DNA from: JAWKIW01 sp046331175
GTDB lineage: Bacteria; Actinomycetota; Acidimicrobiia; Acidimicrobiales; Acidimicrobilacustridaceae
DNA length: 64,000 bases
Assembly: GCA_046331175.1 (NCBI GenBank)
Contig: JAXLRI010000017.1
Coordinates: 1-64,000 of the forward strand
Reading direction: 5' to 3'
The first letter of the stretch is position 1. Every line of letters starts with the position of its first letter. Positions 42,102 to 50,810 of this stretch are shown one piece after another. The position numbers and the translations under genes are program-made. Below the pieces are notes generated by a model. It worked only from the letters and a program-made list of their open reading frames with translations, made no database searches and was not told the DNA's origin.

Positions 42102-43052
42102 ATGGACGTGGACGAGAGGGACCCGGCGACGGCCACGGCGACCGTCGTCGCCGACGCAGCCAGGCCGGCGATCAGCGTGCGGGGGCAGCGCAAGGCCTAT
42201 GGCGAGCTGGCGGTGCTGCGGGGCGTCGACTTCGAGGTGGCGCGGGGCAGCGTGTTCGCGCTGCTCGGCTCGAACGGCGCCGGCAAGACGACCGTGGTGA
42301 ACATCCTCGCCACGCTGCTGCGGGCCGACGACGGCACCGTCGCGGTGAACGGCTGCGACGTGGCCACCGACCCGGCCGGGGTGCGGGCGTCGTTCAGCCT
42401 GACCGGCCAGTTCGCCGCCGTCGACGAGATCCTCACCGGCCGCGAGAACCTCGTGCTGATCGCCCGGCTCCGCCACCTGCCCGACCCGGGCGGCGTCGCC
42501 GACGACCTCCTGGAGCGCTTCGCCCTCACCGACGCCGGCCGTCGGCGGGTGGCCGAGTACTCGGGCGGGATGCGCCGCCGCCTCGACATCGCCATGAGCC
42601 TCATCGGCGATCCGCCGGTGATCTTCCTCGACGAGCCCACGACCGGCCTCGACCCCCAGGCCCGGCTCGAGGTCTGGGCGACCGTCCAGCGCCTGGCGAC
42701 CAGTGGCACGACGGTGCTGCTCACCACCCAGCAGCTCGAGGAGGCCGAGCACCTCGCCGACCACATCGCCATCCTGCACGGCGGGCGGATCATCGCCGAC
42801 GGGACGCTCGACGAGCTTCGGCAGCTCCTCCCGCCGGCCAAGGTCGAGTACGTCGAGAAGCAGCCCACCCTCGAAGAGGTCTTCCTCGCCGTCATCGGCC
42901 ACGGCGCCGACGGCGGAGCGGCTGACGGCGCATCGGACGACGACGCCTCGACCGACGACGACGCCTCGACCGACGACGCCGGAGCGACCGACGGCGGAGC
43001 GACCGACGGCGAACCGAACCACGGCGGAGCGAACCACGGAGGCCCGCGATGA
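42102..43052 (+). CDS. ABC transporter ATP-binding protein, DrrA-type
   Basis: 316 residues. ATG 42102 with AGGAGG (42087-42092) upstream. Walker A GSNGAGKTT (near 57-65), signature YSGGMRRRLDIA, Walker B VIFLDEPTTGLD, and H-loop region LLTTQQLEEAE mark a drug-exporter (DrrA/daunorubicin-type) ATPase. After the ATPase core comes a roughly 50-residue acidic tail of repeated DDDASTDD/GGATDGE units. It pairs with the ABC-2 permease, whose ATG overlaps its stop (ATGA). The promoter is MerR-like, so induction by a toxic compound is likely. Confidence 0.95.
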   Translation: MDVDERDPATATATVVADAARPAISVRGQRKAYGELAVLRGVDFEVARGSVFALLGSNGAGKTTVVNILATLLRADDGTVAVNGCDVATDPAGVRASFSLTGQFAAVDEILTGRENLVLIARLRHLPDPGGVADDLLERFALTDAGRRRVAEYSGGMRRRLDIAMSLIGDPPVIFLDEPTTGLDPQARLEVWATVQRLATSGTTVLLTTQQLEEAEHLADHIAILHGGRIIADGTLDELRQLLPPAKVEYVEKQPTLEEVFLAVIGHGADGGAADGASDDDASTDDDASTDDAGATDGGATDGEPNHGGANHGGPR

Positions 43053-43810
43053 CCGCCCACCTGCTCGATGACACCGCCGTCCTCACCGGCCGGACCCTTC
43101 GCCACGTCACCCGCAGCGTCGACACCATCATCACGACGGCGGTCACGCCGATCGTCATGATGCTGCTGTTCGTCTACGTGTTCGGCAGCGCCATCCACAC
43201 GGGGGCGACCAGCTACATCGACTACATGCTCCCGGGCATCCTGCTCATCACCATCGCGTCGGGCGTCGCCTACACCGCACTGCGCCTGTTCACCGACATG
43301 AGCAACGGCATCTTCGCCCGCTTCCAGTCGATGCCGATCGCCCGGTCCGGCGTGCTGTGGGCCCACGTCCTCACGTCGCTGATCGCCATCGGCATCTCGC
43401 TGGTGATCGTGGTGGCGGTGGCGCTGCTCATGGGCTTCCGGTCGAGCGCGGGGCCCGTCGCGTGGCTGGCGGTGGCCGGCATCCTGCTGCTCTTCACGCT
43501 CGCCCTCACCTGGCTGGCGGTGATCCCCGGCCTCACCGCCAAGACGGCCGAGGGCGCCGGTGTGTTCGCCTACCCGCTGATCTTCCTGCCCTTCGTGAGC
43601 TCGGCGTTCGTGCCCACCGACGGCATGGCGGCCCCGGTGCAGTGGTTCGCCGAGCACCAACCGGTCACCCCCATCATCGACACGGTCCGGGACCTGTTCG
43701 CCGGTCAGCCGCTCGGCAACGAGCTGTGGATCGCGCTCGGCTGGTGCGTCGGCCTGCTCGTCGTCGCCTACGCCGCGGCCATGGCGGTCTACCGCCGGAA
43801 GATCTCGTAG
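43049..43810 (+). CDS. ABC-2 type permease, DrrB-like
   Basis: 253 residues with six hydrophobic helices. The family motif near GIFARFQSMPIARSGVLWAH lies in the cytoplasmic loop, and the PVTPIIDTVRDLFAGQP segment precedes the last TM. It forms the membrane part of the exporter with the upstream ATPase. The ATGA overlap ensures coupled translation. It ends 14 bases before the MerR gene. Confidence 0.95.
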   Translation: MTAHLLDDTAVLTGRTLRHVTRSVDTIITTAVTPIVMMLLFVYVFGSAIHTGATSYIDYMLPGILLITIASGVAYTALRLFTDMSNGIFARFQSMPIARSGVLWAHVLTSLIAIGISLVIVVAVALLMGFRSSAGPVAWLAVAGILLLFTLALTWLAVIPGLTAKTAEGAGVFAYPLIFLPFVSSAFVPTDGMAAPVQWFAEHQPVTPIIDTVRDLFAGQPLGNELWIALGWCVGLLVVAYAAAMAVYRRKIS

Positions 43811-43812
43811 GG

Positions 43813-43818
43813 CAGGCT
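43813..43818 (+). promoter_or_regulatory. -10-like hexamer CAGGCT before MerR ATG 43825
   Basis: CAGGCT, six bases, ATG 43825. It may provide a second, leaderless transcript for the regulator, or simply be a chance match inside the operon. Confidence 0.3.
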
Positions 43819-43824
43819 GGGTCG

Positions 43825-44601
43825 ATGCTCACCATCAGCCAGGTCGCCGCCTACGCCGGCGTGACCGTGCGAGCGGTGCGCCACTACCACCAGATCGGGC
43901 TGCTCCCAGAGCCCGAGCGCAACGCCTCGGGCTACCGGACCTACGACGCCGACGCCGTGGTGCGCCTCATCCGGATCAACACCCTGGCCGGTGCGGGCGT
44001 GCCGCTGGCCCGGGTGCAGGAGCTGCTCGACGCCGACCCCGAGGCCTTCGCCGAGGGCGTGCGCGCCGTCGATGCCGACCTGCGAGCCGAGATCCGCCGG
44101 CTGGAGGAGAGCCGGGAGCGCCTGGCCCAGCTGGCTTCGGGCGACGACCTGGTCCTGCCGGCCAGCGTGGTGAGCTACCTCGGCCGGCTGCGCGACCTCG
44201 GCGTCGACGCGCGCTACGTCGCCATGGAGCGTGACGCCTGGATCAGGATCGCCGCCCAGGTGCCCGACCAGATCGAGGCGGTGATGGTCGACAAGCACGC
44301 CGAGCTCGAGGACCCCGAGGTGGTCCGCCTCTACCAGCTGCTCAGCGACGGGCTGGAGTGGTCGGTCGACGACCCCCGCATCGTCGAGGTCGCCGACACC
44401 CTCGAGCGGCTCATGCAGCAGGCGGTCGAGGACGGGCGCACCGACGACCTCGGCCTCGACAACCAGTTCCTCGACCTGCTCGACGACACCGCCGTCAGCT
44501 TCTCCCCGGCGGCCCGCCGCCTGCGCACGATCCTCGAGGAGCGGGGCTGGAACGGTTGGATCCGCACCGAGCGCGCCGAGGTCCCCGACCTGCGCGCCTG
44601 A
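43825..44601 (+). CDS. MerR-family transcriptional regulator
   Basis: 258 residues. The N-terminal MerR domain is clear: LTISQVAAYAGVTVRAVRHY, then HQIGLLPEPERNASGYRTYD. The helix EIRRLEESRERLAQLAS is the dimerising coiled coil. The C-terminal domain (about residues 120-258) is helical and of the type seen with drug exporters (TipA/DrrA-linked). It probably activates the Drr-like operon through the 20-base-spacer promoter at 42014-42045, and so controls itself as third gene. Confidence 0.92.
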   Translation: MLTISQVAAYAGVTVRAVRHYHQIGLLPEPERNASGYRTYDADAVVRLIRINTLAGAGVPLARVQELLDADPEAFAEGVRAVDADLRAEIRRLEESRERLAQLASGDDLVLPASVVSYLGRLRDLGVDARYVAMERDAWIRIAAQVPDQIEAVMVDKHAELEDPEVVRLYQLLSDGLEWSVDDPRIVEVADTLERLMQQAVEDGRTDDLGLDNQFLDLLDDTAVSFSPAARRLRTILEERGWNGWIRTERAEVPDLRA

Positions 44602-44686
44602 TCAGCGAGATCTCGGTGGGCGGTGCGATGCCGGCCGGAGCGGTGGTGATCGCCGCCGACGTGCGAGCCTGACCGAGGTGTGACCG

Positions 44687-46297
44687 CTACGCCGGGGTGA
44701 GGCGCTCGCGGGCGACGGTTCTGGCGTCGGCGTGCAGGATCGTCGAGGCCACCGCCACGCCGCCGGCCATGACCGCGGCGATGCCATGGGCCGAGATGGT
44801 CGACGCCCCGACGAGGTACAGGCCCTCGATCGACGTGCGGTAGCCGGGCCGGTTGAGGGCGAACTGGCCGGGCGTGGCGGCGATGCCGTACGACGTGCCG
44901 CCCGACGAGCGCACGTAGCGCTCGTGGGTGACCGGCGTGGCCTCCTCCTGGAACACGATGGCGTCTCGCAGCCCCGGGATGGCCCGCTCGCCGACCTCGA
45001 GCAGTCGCTCGGTGAGCTGCTCCTTGCGGGCCCGGTAGGTCTCGTTGCGTCGGTAGCGCTCGCCGGCGGCGGGGCCCTCGTGCAGGCCCCACCACGCCAG
45101 GTCGGCGGGGCAGAGCGTCATGATCTGCAGGTTGGTCTGACCCGGCCGGCACAGCCGCTCGTTGGTCGGGTCCTTCAGGCTGGTGAGGGTGATGTACGCC
45201 ATGGGCGGGTCGGGCATCTCGCCCGCCTCGAGGGTGGCGTACTGGCCCTCGACGTCGTCGTCGGGGACCACGTAGAGGTTGGCGTTGGCGTAGCCCTCGG
45301 CGGCGAGGTCGCGGTCGATGACCAGGTACACGACGAACAGCGGCAGGGCCATGGTGAAGCCGTGCACCCGCTCGACGAACTCGGGATCGAGGTGCTCGGG
45401 CCCGACCAGCTCGTCGACGGTGCGCTTGAGGTCGGCGTTGGAGACGACGATCGGCGCCCGCAGCTCGTCGGGCACGCCCCGCTTGCGCTCGGGCGACGGC
45501 GGGTGCAGCGCCACGCCGGCCGCTCGGCCATCCTCGACGAGGATCTTCTCGACCGGGGTGCGCAGCACGACGGCGCCGCCGTGGGCTTCGATGAACGTGA
45601 CGAGGTGGTCGGCGATGACCTGGCCGCCGCCCTCGGGGTAGAAGGCGCCCTTCAGGTAGTGCATGACCAGCGCGGCGTGCAGCACCAGCGAGGCCTGCGA
45701 CGGGGGAAGCCCGTAGGTGCCGTGCTCGCCGGCCAGCACGCTGCGCAGGCGGGGCGAGTCGATGCCGAGCTCGTCGAGGTAGCCACCGAGCGTGTCGTCG
45801 AGGTGGGCGACCATGGCGTCGGGCGGCCCGCCGCCGGTGAGGGCGTCGTCGATGGCGACGATGGTGTCGACGTAGGTGCCGATGGCCTCGGCGTGGTCGG
45901 GGAAGGCCTCCTGCAGGCGGGCCCTGTAGACGTCGGGGTCGCGCGGCACGGCGAACCGGTCACCGTCGGGCAGGAGGAACACGTCGAAGCCGTCGGGGTC
46001 GAGTTCGCGGAACGCCACGTCGATGCCGAGCGGCTCGAGGATCGACGGGATGCCGCCGCCCGGCTCGCAGTCGCCGAGGTAGTGCACGCCGACGTCGAAC
46101 TCGTAGCCCTCGTGGCTGAACACGGTGGCGTTGCCGCCGCCGACGCTGTGGCGGTCGACGACGACCACCCGCTTCCCGGCGGCGGCGAGGTAGGCGGCCG
46201 ACACCAGCCCGCCCAGTCCGGCGCCGACGACGATCACGTCGGGTTCGAGGAGGGTGAACGGTCCGGTGTCGCGCACGGCGGCAGACGAGGTGGCCAT
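44687..46297 (-). CDS. FAD-dependent oxidoreductase of the CrtI/RetSat type
   Basis: 536 residues. The dinucleotide-binding motif VIVVGAGLGGLVSAAYLAAAG, then VVVVDRHSVGGGNAT opens the protein. The C-terminal FAD motif is GLYLVGASTISAHGIAAVMAGGVA. The middle has a CrtI-like hydrophobic substrate region (YLKGAFYPEGGGQVIADHLV, SNADLKRTVDELVG). This is the plan of phytoene desaturases and retinol saturases, acting on isoprenoid or polyene double bonds. The ATG at 46297 has no strong ribosome-binding site. No phytoene synthase is near, so a carotenoid role is only a possibility. It is divergent from an MFS gene. Confidence 0.88.
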   Translation of the reverse strand: MATSSAAVRDTGPFTLLEPDVIVVGAGLGGLVSAAYLAAAGKRVVVVDRHSVGGGNATVFSHEGYEFDVGVHYLGDCEPGGGIPSILEPLGIDVAFRELDPDGFDVFLLPDGDRFAVPRDPDVYRARLQEAFPDHAEAIGTYVDTIVAIDDALTGGGPPDAMVAHLDDTLGGYLDELGIDSPRLRSVLAGEHGTYGLPPSQASLVLHAALVMHYLKGAFYPEGGGQVIADHLVTFIEAHGGAVVLRTPVEKILVEDGRAAGVALHPPSPERKRGVPDELRAPIVVSNADLKRTVDELVGPEHLDPEFVERVHGFTMALPLFVVYLVIDRDLAAEGYANANLYVVPDDDVEGQYATLEAGEMPDPPMAYITLTSLKDPTNERLCRPGQTNLQIMTLCPADLAWWGLHEGPAAGERYRRNETYRARKEQLTERLLEVGERAIPGLRDAIVFQEEATPVTHERYVRSSGGTSYGIAATPGQFALNRPGYRTSIEGLYLVGASTISAHGIAAVMAGGVAVASTILHADARTVARERLTPA

Positions 46298-46442
46298 GGC
46301 CACCACCCAAGCCGCCCCCGTCCACCGCTCACAAGTGCCGAACGGTCCTTCTCGTGCGGCCGTGGGCCGATCGCGCCCGTTGCCGGCCCGTCGCCGAGGG
46401 TCGGTCCACGCAACCCCGGTCGGAGGTCGACGGCGACCGCCG

Positions 46443-46448
46443 TAGGCT
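46443..46448 (+). promoter_or_regulatory. -10 hexamer TAGGCT, leaderless start at GTG 46457
   Basis: TAGGCT, eight bases, GTG; the TAGGCTCGC context is shared with the promoter at 9910. Confidence 0.6.
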
Positions 46449-46456
46449 CGCCGGTC

Positions 46457-47695
46457 GTGGATGCCGTCGACCGCAAGGGGCGCCTGGTCACCCCGCGCTT
46501 CGCCCTCGTGGTCGTGGTGGGGCTCCTCTACTTCCTCTCGCTCGGCATGCTGCTGCCGACCGTGCCCCAGTTCGTGGAGCGGGGGCTCGGCGCCGGCGAC
46601 CTCGGCGTCGGCATCGTGGTGGGCGCCTTCTCGGTGGGCGCGGTGCTGCTGCGCCCGTTCGCCGGTCGCGTCGGCGACCGGGCCGGCCGGCGGGTCCTCA
46701 TCGTCGGCGGCGCGCTCATCGTCGGCATCGCGGTGGCCGCCTACCACCTGGCCACCGGCATCGGTCTGCTCATCGCCGCCCGGGTGCTGGGCGGCATCGG
46801 GGAGGCCGCCTTCTTCGTCGGCGCCGGCACCATGATCACCGACCTCGCCCCCGAGGCCCGCCGGGGCGAGGCCATCTCGTACTGGTCGGTGGCCGTCTAC
46901 GGCGGGCTCGCCTTCGGACCCACCATCGGCGAGATCGTCCTCGGCCAGGACCAGTTCGGCCACGTCTGGACCCTCAGCGCGGTGCTCGCGTTCGCGGCCG
47001 CCGGCCTGGCCCTGTTCACGAGCGAGACCGTCGACCACACCGCCAGCATCGGCGCCGACGGGCAGCGGCTCCCACCGGCGCCGCTGCTCAACCGATCGGC
47101 GCTGATCCCGGGCACGGTGCTGTTCCTCGGCATGATCGGATTGGCCGGCTTCGCCGCCTTCGTCCCGCTCTACGTGCCCGACCTGGGCATGGCCGACTCG
47201 CGCACCGTCTTCTTGCTCTACGGCTGCCTGATCCTCGCCATCCGCATCTTCGGCGCCCGCATCCCCGACCGCATCGGCCCGCTGTGGGCCGGGTCGGGTG
47301 CCACCACCGCCGCGGCCGCCGGCATGTTCCTCATCGCCGCCCTCGCCACCCCCGCCGGCCTCTACTCGGGCACCATCGTGTTCTCGGTCGGCATGTCGCT
47401 GCTCTACCCGGCGATGCTCATGCTGGCCATCACCGACGTGCCGGCCCGCGAGCGCGGCTCGGCGGTGGGCACGGTGTCGTCGTTCTTCGACCTGTCCCAG
47501 GGCCTCGGCGCCGTCATCCTCGGTGGCGTCGCCGCCCTGGCCGGCTACCGCGGCGCCTTCGTGGCCGCCGGGGTGCTGGCCCTGGTCGGCCTGGCCGTCC
47601 TGCGCAGCGGGGCCGACCGCCGCATCGAGCGGGCCGAGCCCGACCACGAGGCGGCTCGCATCGCCAACGAGGAGCTCGAGCCGCCGCCGCCGTGA
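46457..47695 (+). CDS. MFS transporter (12 TM)
   Basis: 412 residues with about 12 hydrophobic helices. Motif A is GRVGDRAGRRVLIVGG after TM2. Helix 4 has ARVLGGIGEAAFFVGAGTMITD. The second half repeats the plan (FGARIPDRIGPLWAG). It belongs to the drug-efflux or sugar-type MFS; the substrate is not evident. It starts at a leaderless GTG 46457 and is divergent from the CrtI-like gene, so co-regulation is possible. It ends convergent with the repeat-rich secreted protein, with only 42 bases between stops. Confidence 0.92.
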   Translation: MDAVDRKGRLVTPRFALVVVVGLLYFLSLGMLLPTVPQFVERGLGAGDLGVGIVVGAFSVGAVLLRPFAGRVGDRAGRRVLIVGGALIVGIAVAAYHLATGIGLLIAARVLGGIGEAAFFVGAGTMITDLAPEARRGEAISYWSVAVYGGLAFGPTIGEIVLGQDQFGHVWTLSAVLAFAAAGLALFTSETVDHTASIGADGQRLPPAPLLNRSALIPGTVLFLGMIGLAGFAAFVPLYVPDLGMADSRTVFLLYGCLILAIRIFGARIPDRIGPLWAGSGATTAAAAGMFLIAALATPAGLYSGTIVFSVGMSLLYPAMLMLAITDVPARERGSAVGTVSSFFDLSQGLGAVILGGVAALAGYRGAFVAAGVLALVGLAVLRSGADRRIERAEPDHEAARIANEELEPPPP

Positions 47696-47737
47696 CCGGC
47701 TCGGCGCGCATGCTGGCGGGTCACCTCGCCCGGCGGC

Positions 47738-49165
47738 TCACGTGTACCAGCCGGTGACGTCGACGACGACGTTGGTGCTGCCGGCGGCGCGGATGCGGAA
47801 GCGGGCGGTGTCGTCGACGGCGACGGTGGTGCCGTTGGCCACCACCGAGCCCTCCTGGAACCAGTTGATGGTCGACGTGCCCGGCCACGGGACGCCGTTG
47901 GCGAACAGCGCCAGCCAGCCGGTGGCGTCGGTGTCCACCACGGTGACGTTGACCTCGACGGCCGACGCCAGGCCGGCCGGCACCGCCCCGCCGACGGTGG
48001 CGTCGATCACCCGCTCCTGGCCGCTGGTCATCTTCCCCTTGACCACGCCGAGGGGTGGATCGCCGGGGCGGGAGTCGTAGATGCGCACCGGCGAGGCGAG
48101 CGGCTGGTAGGTGCGGGACAGCTTCGTCCACTGCGAGGCCGTCCCGACCCCGCCCACCAGGCACAGCCACAGGCCGCTGCTCATCACGAGGTCGCCGGCC
48201 GTCCACGTGCCGCTGGTGGGCGGCATGGCCGGACCGGGCCGGAGGCGCAGCGCCGGCCCGGTGGGTGCGTGCACGTCGACCCCCACGCCGCCCGGTCCGC
48301 CGGCCTCGGCGACGACGGCTCGCTTGGCGGTGCCGTCGGTGTGGGCGTTGAAGGCGTCGCCGGTGTTGGAGAAGGCGGCCACGCCGTTGAGCTCGCCCTC
48401 GCCGTAGACCCCGGTGGAGGGGCTCAGGCCCGACACCCCGGTGGAGCCCGTGCCCGATGCGGTGCCGAACACGGCCGTGCCGTTGGTGCCCGCGGCCTCG
48501 GCGACCACGGCGCGCTTGCCGGGCCCGTCGGTGTGGGCGTTGAAGGCGTCGCCGGTGTTGGAGAAGGCGGCCACGCCGTACAGCTCGCCCTCGCCGTAGA
48601 CGCCGACCGACGGGCTCGTGCCCGACACCCCGGTCGAGCCCGCACCCGTCGCCACGCCGCTGACGCCGACGCCGTTGTTCGCCGGCGACTGGCCCTTCAC
48701 CCCGGTTGGGCCGAAGCCGTCGACGCCGGTCCCGCCCGGGTAGTTCCCGTCGCCGGCGACGCCCGTGTGCCCCTGGCCCTTCACCCCGATGGCCAGGGCC
48801 GTCGGTCCGGCGATGCCGAGGACACCGAAGCCGTCGGTCCCGTTGGAGCTGCCGGTGATCGCCGTGGTGGTGTTGGTGGAGACGTTGACCTGCAGGCGCG
48901 AGCCGTCGACGGTCGTCGTGCCGGTGCCGGTCGTGGTCTGGCCGACCTTCACCGGATCGCCGTTGGCGGCCTCGGCCACACCGCCGCCGGCGAGGACCGC
49001 ACCCGCTGCCGCACTGGCGGCCGCAGCCAGGCCCGTGTGCAGGAACCGCCGGCGGTCGGCGGGCGCGTCCGGCGGGTCGTCGCCGGCGCGCTCGGGGGGA
49101 GGCCCGACGGCCTCGGCGGAGGCGGGCACGGGTGGGGTGGACGGGGTGGCCTGGTCGTCGCTCAC
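47738..49165 (-). CDS. Tat-exported repeat-rich surface protein
   Basis: 475 residues from GTG 49165. A Pro/Asp-rich cytoplasmic start leads to the twin-arginine-like signal RRRFLHTGLAAAASAAAGAV, ending GVAEAANG. The middle is Gly/Thr/Val-rich, with two near-identical copies of a roughly 65-residue unit containing GVYGEGEL, GVAAFSNTGDAFNAHTDG and KRAVVAEA. The DNA copies are at about 48310-48430 and 48490-48615. The C-terminal 150 residues form a beta-rich domain with PVRIYDSRPGDPP and VNVTVVDTDATGWLALF, common in secreted actinobacterial proteins. A beta-helix or fibre-like surface protein is likely; its partner is unknown. Confidence 0.85.
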   Translation of the reverse strand: MSDDQATPSTPPVPASAEAVGPPPERAGDDPPDAPADRRRFLHTGLAAAASAAAGAVLAGGGVAEAANGDPVKVGQTTTGTGTTTVDGSRLQVNVSTNTTTAITGSSNGTDGFGVLGIAGPTALAIGVKGQGHTGVAGDGNYPGGTGVDGFGPTGVKGQSPANNGVGVSGVATGAGSTGVSGTSPSVGVYGEGELYGVAAFSNTGDAFNAHTDGPGKRAVVAEAAGTNGTAVFGTASGTGSTGVSGLSPSTGVYGEGELNGVAAFSNTGDAFNAHTDGTAKRAVVAEAGGPGGVGVDVHAPTGPALRLRPGPAMPPTSGTWTAGDLVMSSGLWLCLVGGVGTASQWTKLSRTYQPLASPVRIYDSRPGDPPLGVVKGKMTSGQERVIDATVGGAVPAGLASAVEVNVTVVDTDATGWLALFANGVPWPGTSTINWFQEGSVVANGTTVAVDDTARFRIRAAGSTNVVVDVTGWYT

Positions 49166-49171
49166 CCCGAG

Positions 49172-49177
49172 ATCGTG
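49172..49177 (-). promoter_or_regulatory. -10-like hexamer CACGAT, six bases before GTG 49165
   Basis: Minus-strand CACGAT, six bases, GTG. A weaker match (C for T at the first position). Confidence 0.35.
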
Positions 49178-49275
49178 CCTGCCGGCGGGGGGTCGTGCCA
49201 GAGCAACCGTTGCTCACGTCGACCCACCAGCGGCGGTCGGGCCCCGACCGAGGCCCGCCACCTTGGGGCGTCCCG

Positions 49276-49740
49276 TCAGTCGGTGATGTGGTGGGTGTGG
49301 ACCTGCTCGAAGCGGTGGACCCGGTGGAACCACCCCACCGGCTCGGCGAACATCATCGGGCAGGCCCCGTCGACCACCTCGATGCCGTGCTCGCGGCACA
49401 GGGCGACCGCCTCGTCGGACACCGAGGACGGACCGGCGCCCTTGTGCAGCCACACCCGCGGGATGCCTCGGTCGATGCAGGCCTGGACCACCTCAGCGCT
49501 GGCGTCGGCGGGCACCATCACGATGGCGCCGTCGATGCCGTCGGGCAGCTCGGCGACCGAGTCGACGCAGGCGTCGCCCTCGATCTCGGCGGCGTGCGGG
49601 TTGACCGGGTGCAGCTCGTAGCCCCGGTCCCGCAGCTCGCGGTACACCGACGCCGAGAACTCCTTGGGGTCGTGGCTCACGCCGACGAAGGCGAGGTGGT
49701 CCTGGGCGAGGAAGTCGTCGATGGCGGCTCGGCTGGGCAT
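49276..49740 (-). CDS. CoA-binding-domain protein (YccU-like)
   Basis: 154 residues, ATG 49740 with GGAGGAGG upstream. A Rossmann-like CoA-binding domain: LAFVGVSHDPKEFSASVYRE, then YELHPVNPHAAEIEG, AIVMVPADASAEVVQACIDR and VWLHKGAG. The family is widespread (YccU type) and its role is not settled; it may bind CoA or NAD. It is the last of a minus-strand pair with the frameshifted CMD gene, about 160 bases downstream of it. Confidence 0.9.
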   Translation of the reverse strand: MPSRAAIDDFLAQDHLAFVGVSHDPKEFSASVYRELRDRGYELHPVNPHAAEIEGDACVDSVAELPDGIDGAIVMVPADASAEVVQACIDRGIPRVWLHKGAGPSSVSDEAVALCREHGIEVVDGACPMMFAEPVGWFHRVHRFEQVHTHHITD

Positions 49741-49898
49741 GGGGTCCTCCTCCCGACGCTGGCATCCGTCCCCTTCGAGCCAACCGGTTGGCGGCGCGCC
49801 CGCCCAGAGCCGAACGTCCCGCCGGCCGTCGGACGCGGTGCGATCGGCCGGAGCGGGCCGGTCGGAGCGGTGCAGCCGCCGCGGGTCAGCGGCCTGGG

Positions 49899-50551
49899 TC
49901 AGCCGGAGCGGCGCTCGCCGGCGATGTCGGAGCCGAAGGTGGTGGCGTCGAAATCCTCGGGGGCCTCCAGCTCGACGATCGGCTCGTCGCGGTCGTCGAA
50001 CTCCACCCGCAGGGCCCGGCTCATCACCGCGTGGTGCAGGTAGAGCGTGGTGATGTAGGTCAGCTCGAGGATCTCCTCGTCGGACAGCTGCTCCTGCAGG
50101 GCCTCGAACAGGGCGTCGGGCACGCGGCCTCGGTCCAGCACCAGGCAGTCGGTGTAGGCGAGGACCAGCTGCTCGAGCGGTCGAAGCACGTGGCCGCCGC
50201 CCACGCCGGCACGGCGGCGATCTTCTCCTCGGACACCCCGAGGCCCCGCAGCGACTTGCAGTGCTGGGAGAAGACGAACTGGCTGCCGGTGGCCCAGCCG
50301 GCCCGGGTCTGGCCCAGCTCGCGCAGCACCGGGTCGAGGATGCGCTTGGGGCTGCGGTAGAGGCCGAAGCCGGCCACCGCGTGCTCGAGCACGTCGGGCA
50401 CCAGGGCGAACACCGTCCACCAGTCGCCGGGCGACCCGGTCGACGTGCCCGGCTCGGCCACCGGGTCGCGGTCGCCGAACATGAAGTCGTACATGACGGT
50501 GACGATGGGCGCCTCGGCCTCGTCACGGGACACCTGTCGCAGTCTGGGCAC
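49899..50551 (-). pseudogene. Carboxymuconolactone decarboxylase-family gene with a -1 frameshift
   Basis: The first part from GTG 50551 (AGGGGGAG upstream) reads VPRLRQVSRDEAEAPIVTV... to VPAWAAATCFD; the rest continues in another frame as LEQLVLAYTDCLVLDRG... to the TGA at 49899. The break is at about 50179-50183, where the minus strand has GACCGCTCGAG. One extra C would restore FDPLEQLVLAYTD, the conserved family text. Both parts are otherwise intact and well conserved, so this is a recent frameshift or a sequencing error in a C-run. It would be a roughly 217-residue protein, related to the CMD gene at 477. Confidence 0.8.
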
Positions 50552-50661
50552 GGAGCTCCCCCTGGGTCGGGCGGCCGTCGTCGCGGTCACGTCCGGGACG
50601 GGTGCCCGGCCGGCGACGGTCCGCCGTGTGCGGCGGAGGTTAGGCCGGTGCCGTGGTGGGT

Positions 50662-50808
50662 GGCGGTGTCGGCCTGTGCGACCGGTCAGATCACGGTGCC
50701 ATGCTCGGTGGGCGGTGTCGGCGTGTGCGACCGGTCAGATCGCGGTGCCATGCTCGGTGGGCGGTGTCGGCGTGTGCGACCGGTCAGATCGCGGTGCCAT
50801 GCTCGGCG
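50662..50808. repeat. Three tandem 49-bp repeats upstream of a methyltransferase
   Basis: Units begin at 50662, 50711 and 50760, each containing GGCGGTGTCGG, the palindrome GACCGGTC, AGATCGCGGTGCCATGCTCGG. Copies 2 and 3 are nearly identical; copy 1 differs at two positions. The last unit supplies the CATGCT hexamer seven bases before GTG 50811. Confidence 0.93.
50798..50803 (+). promoter_or_regulatory. -10-like hexamer CATGCT before GTG 50811
   Basis: CATGCT, seven bases, GTG. The hexamer occurs in every unit of the 49-bp repeat, so the promoter core may have been triplicated. Confidence 0.4.
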
Positions 50809-50810
50809 GC

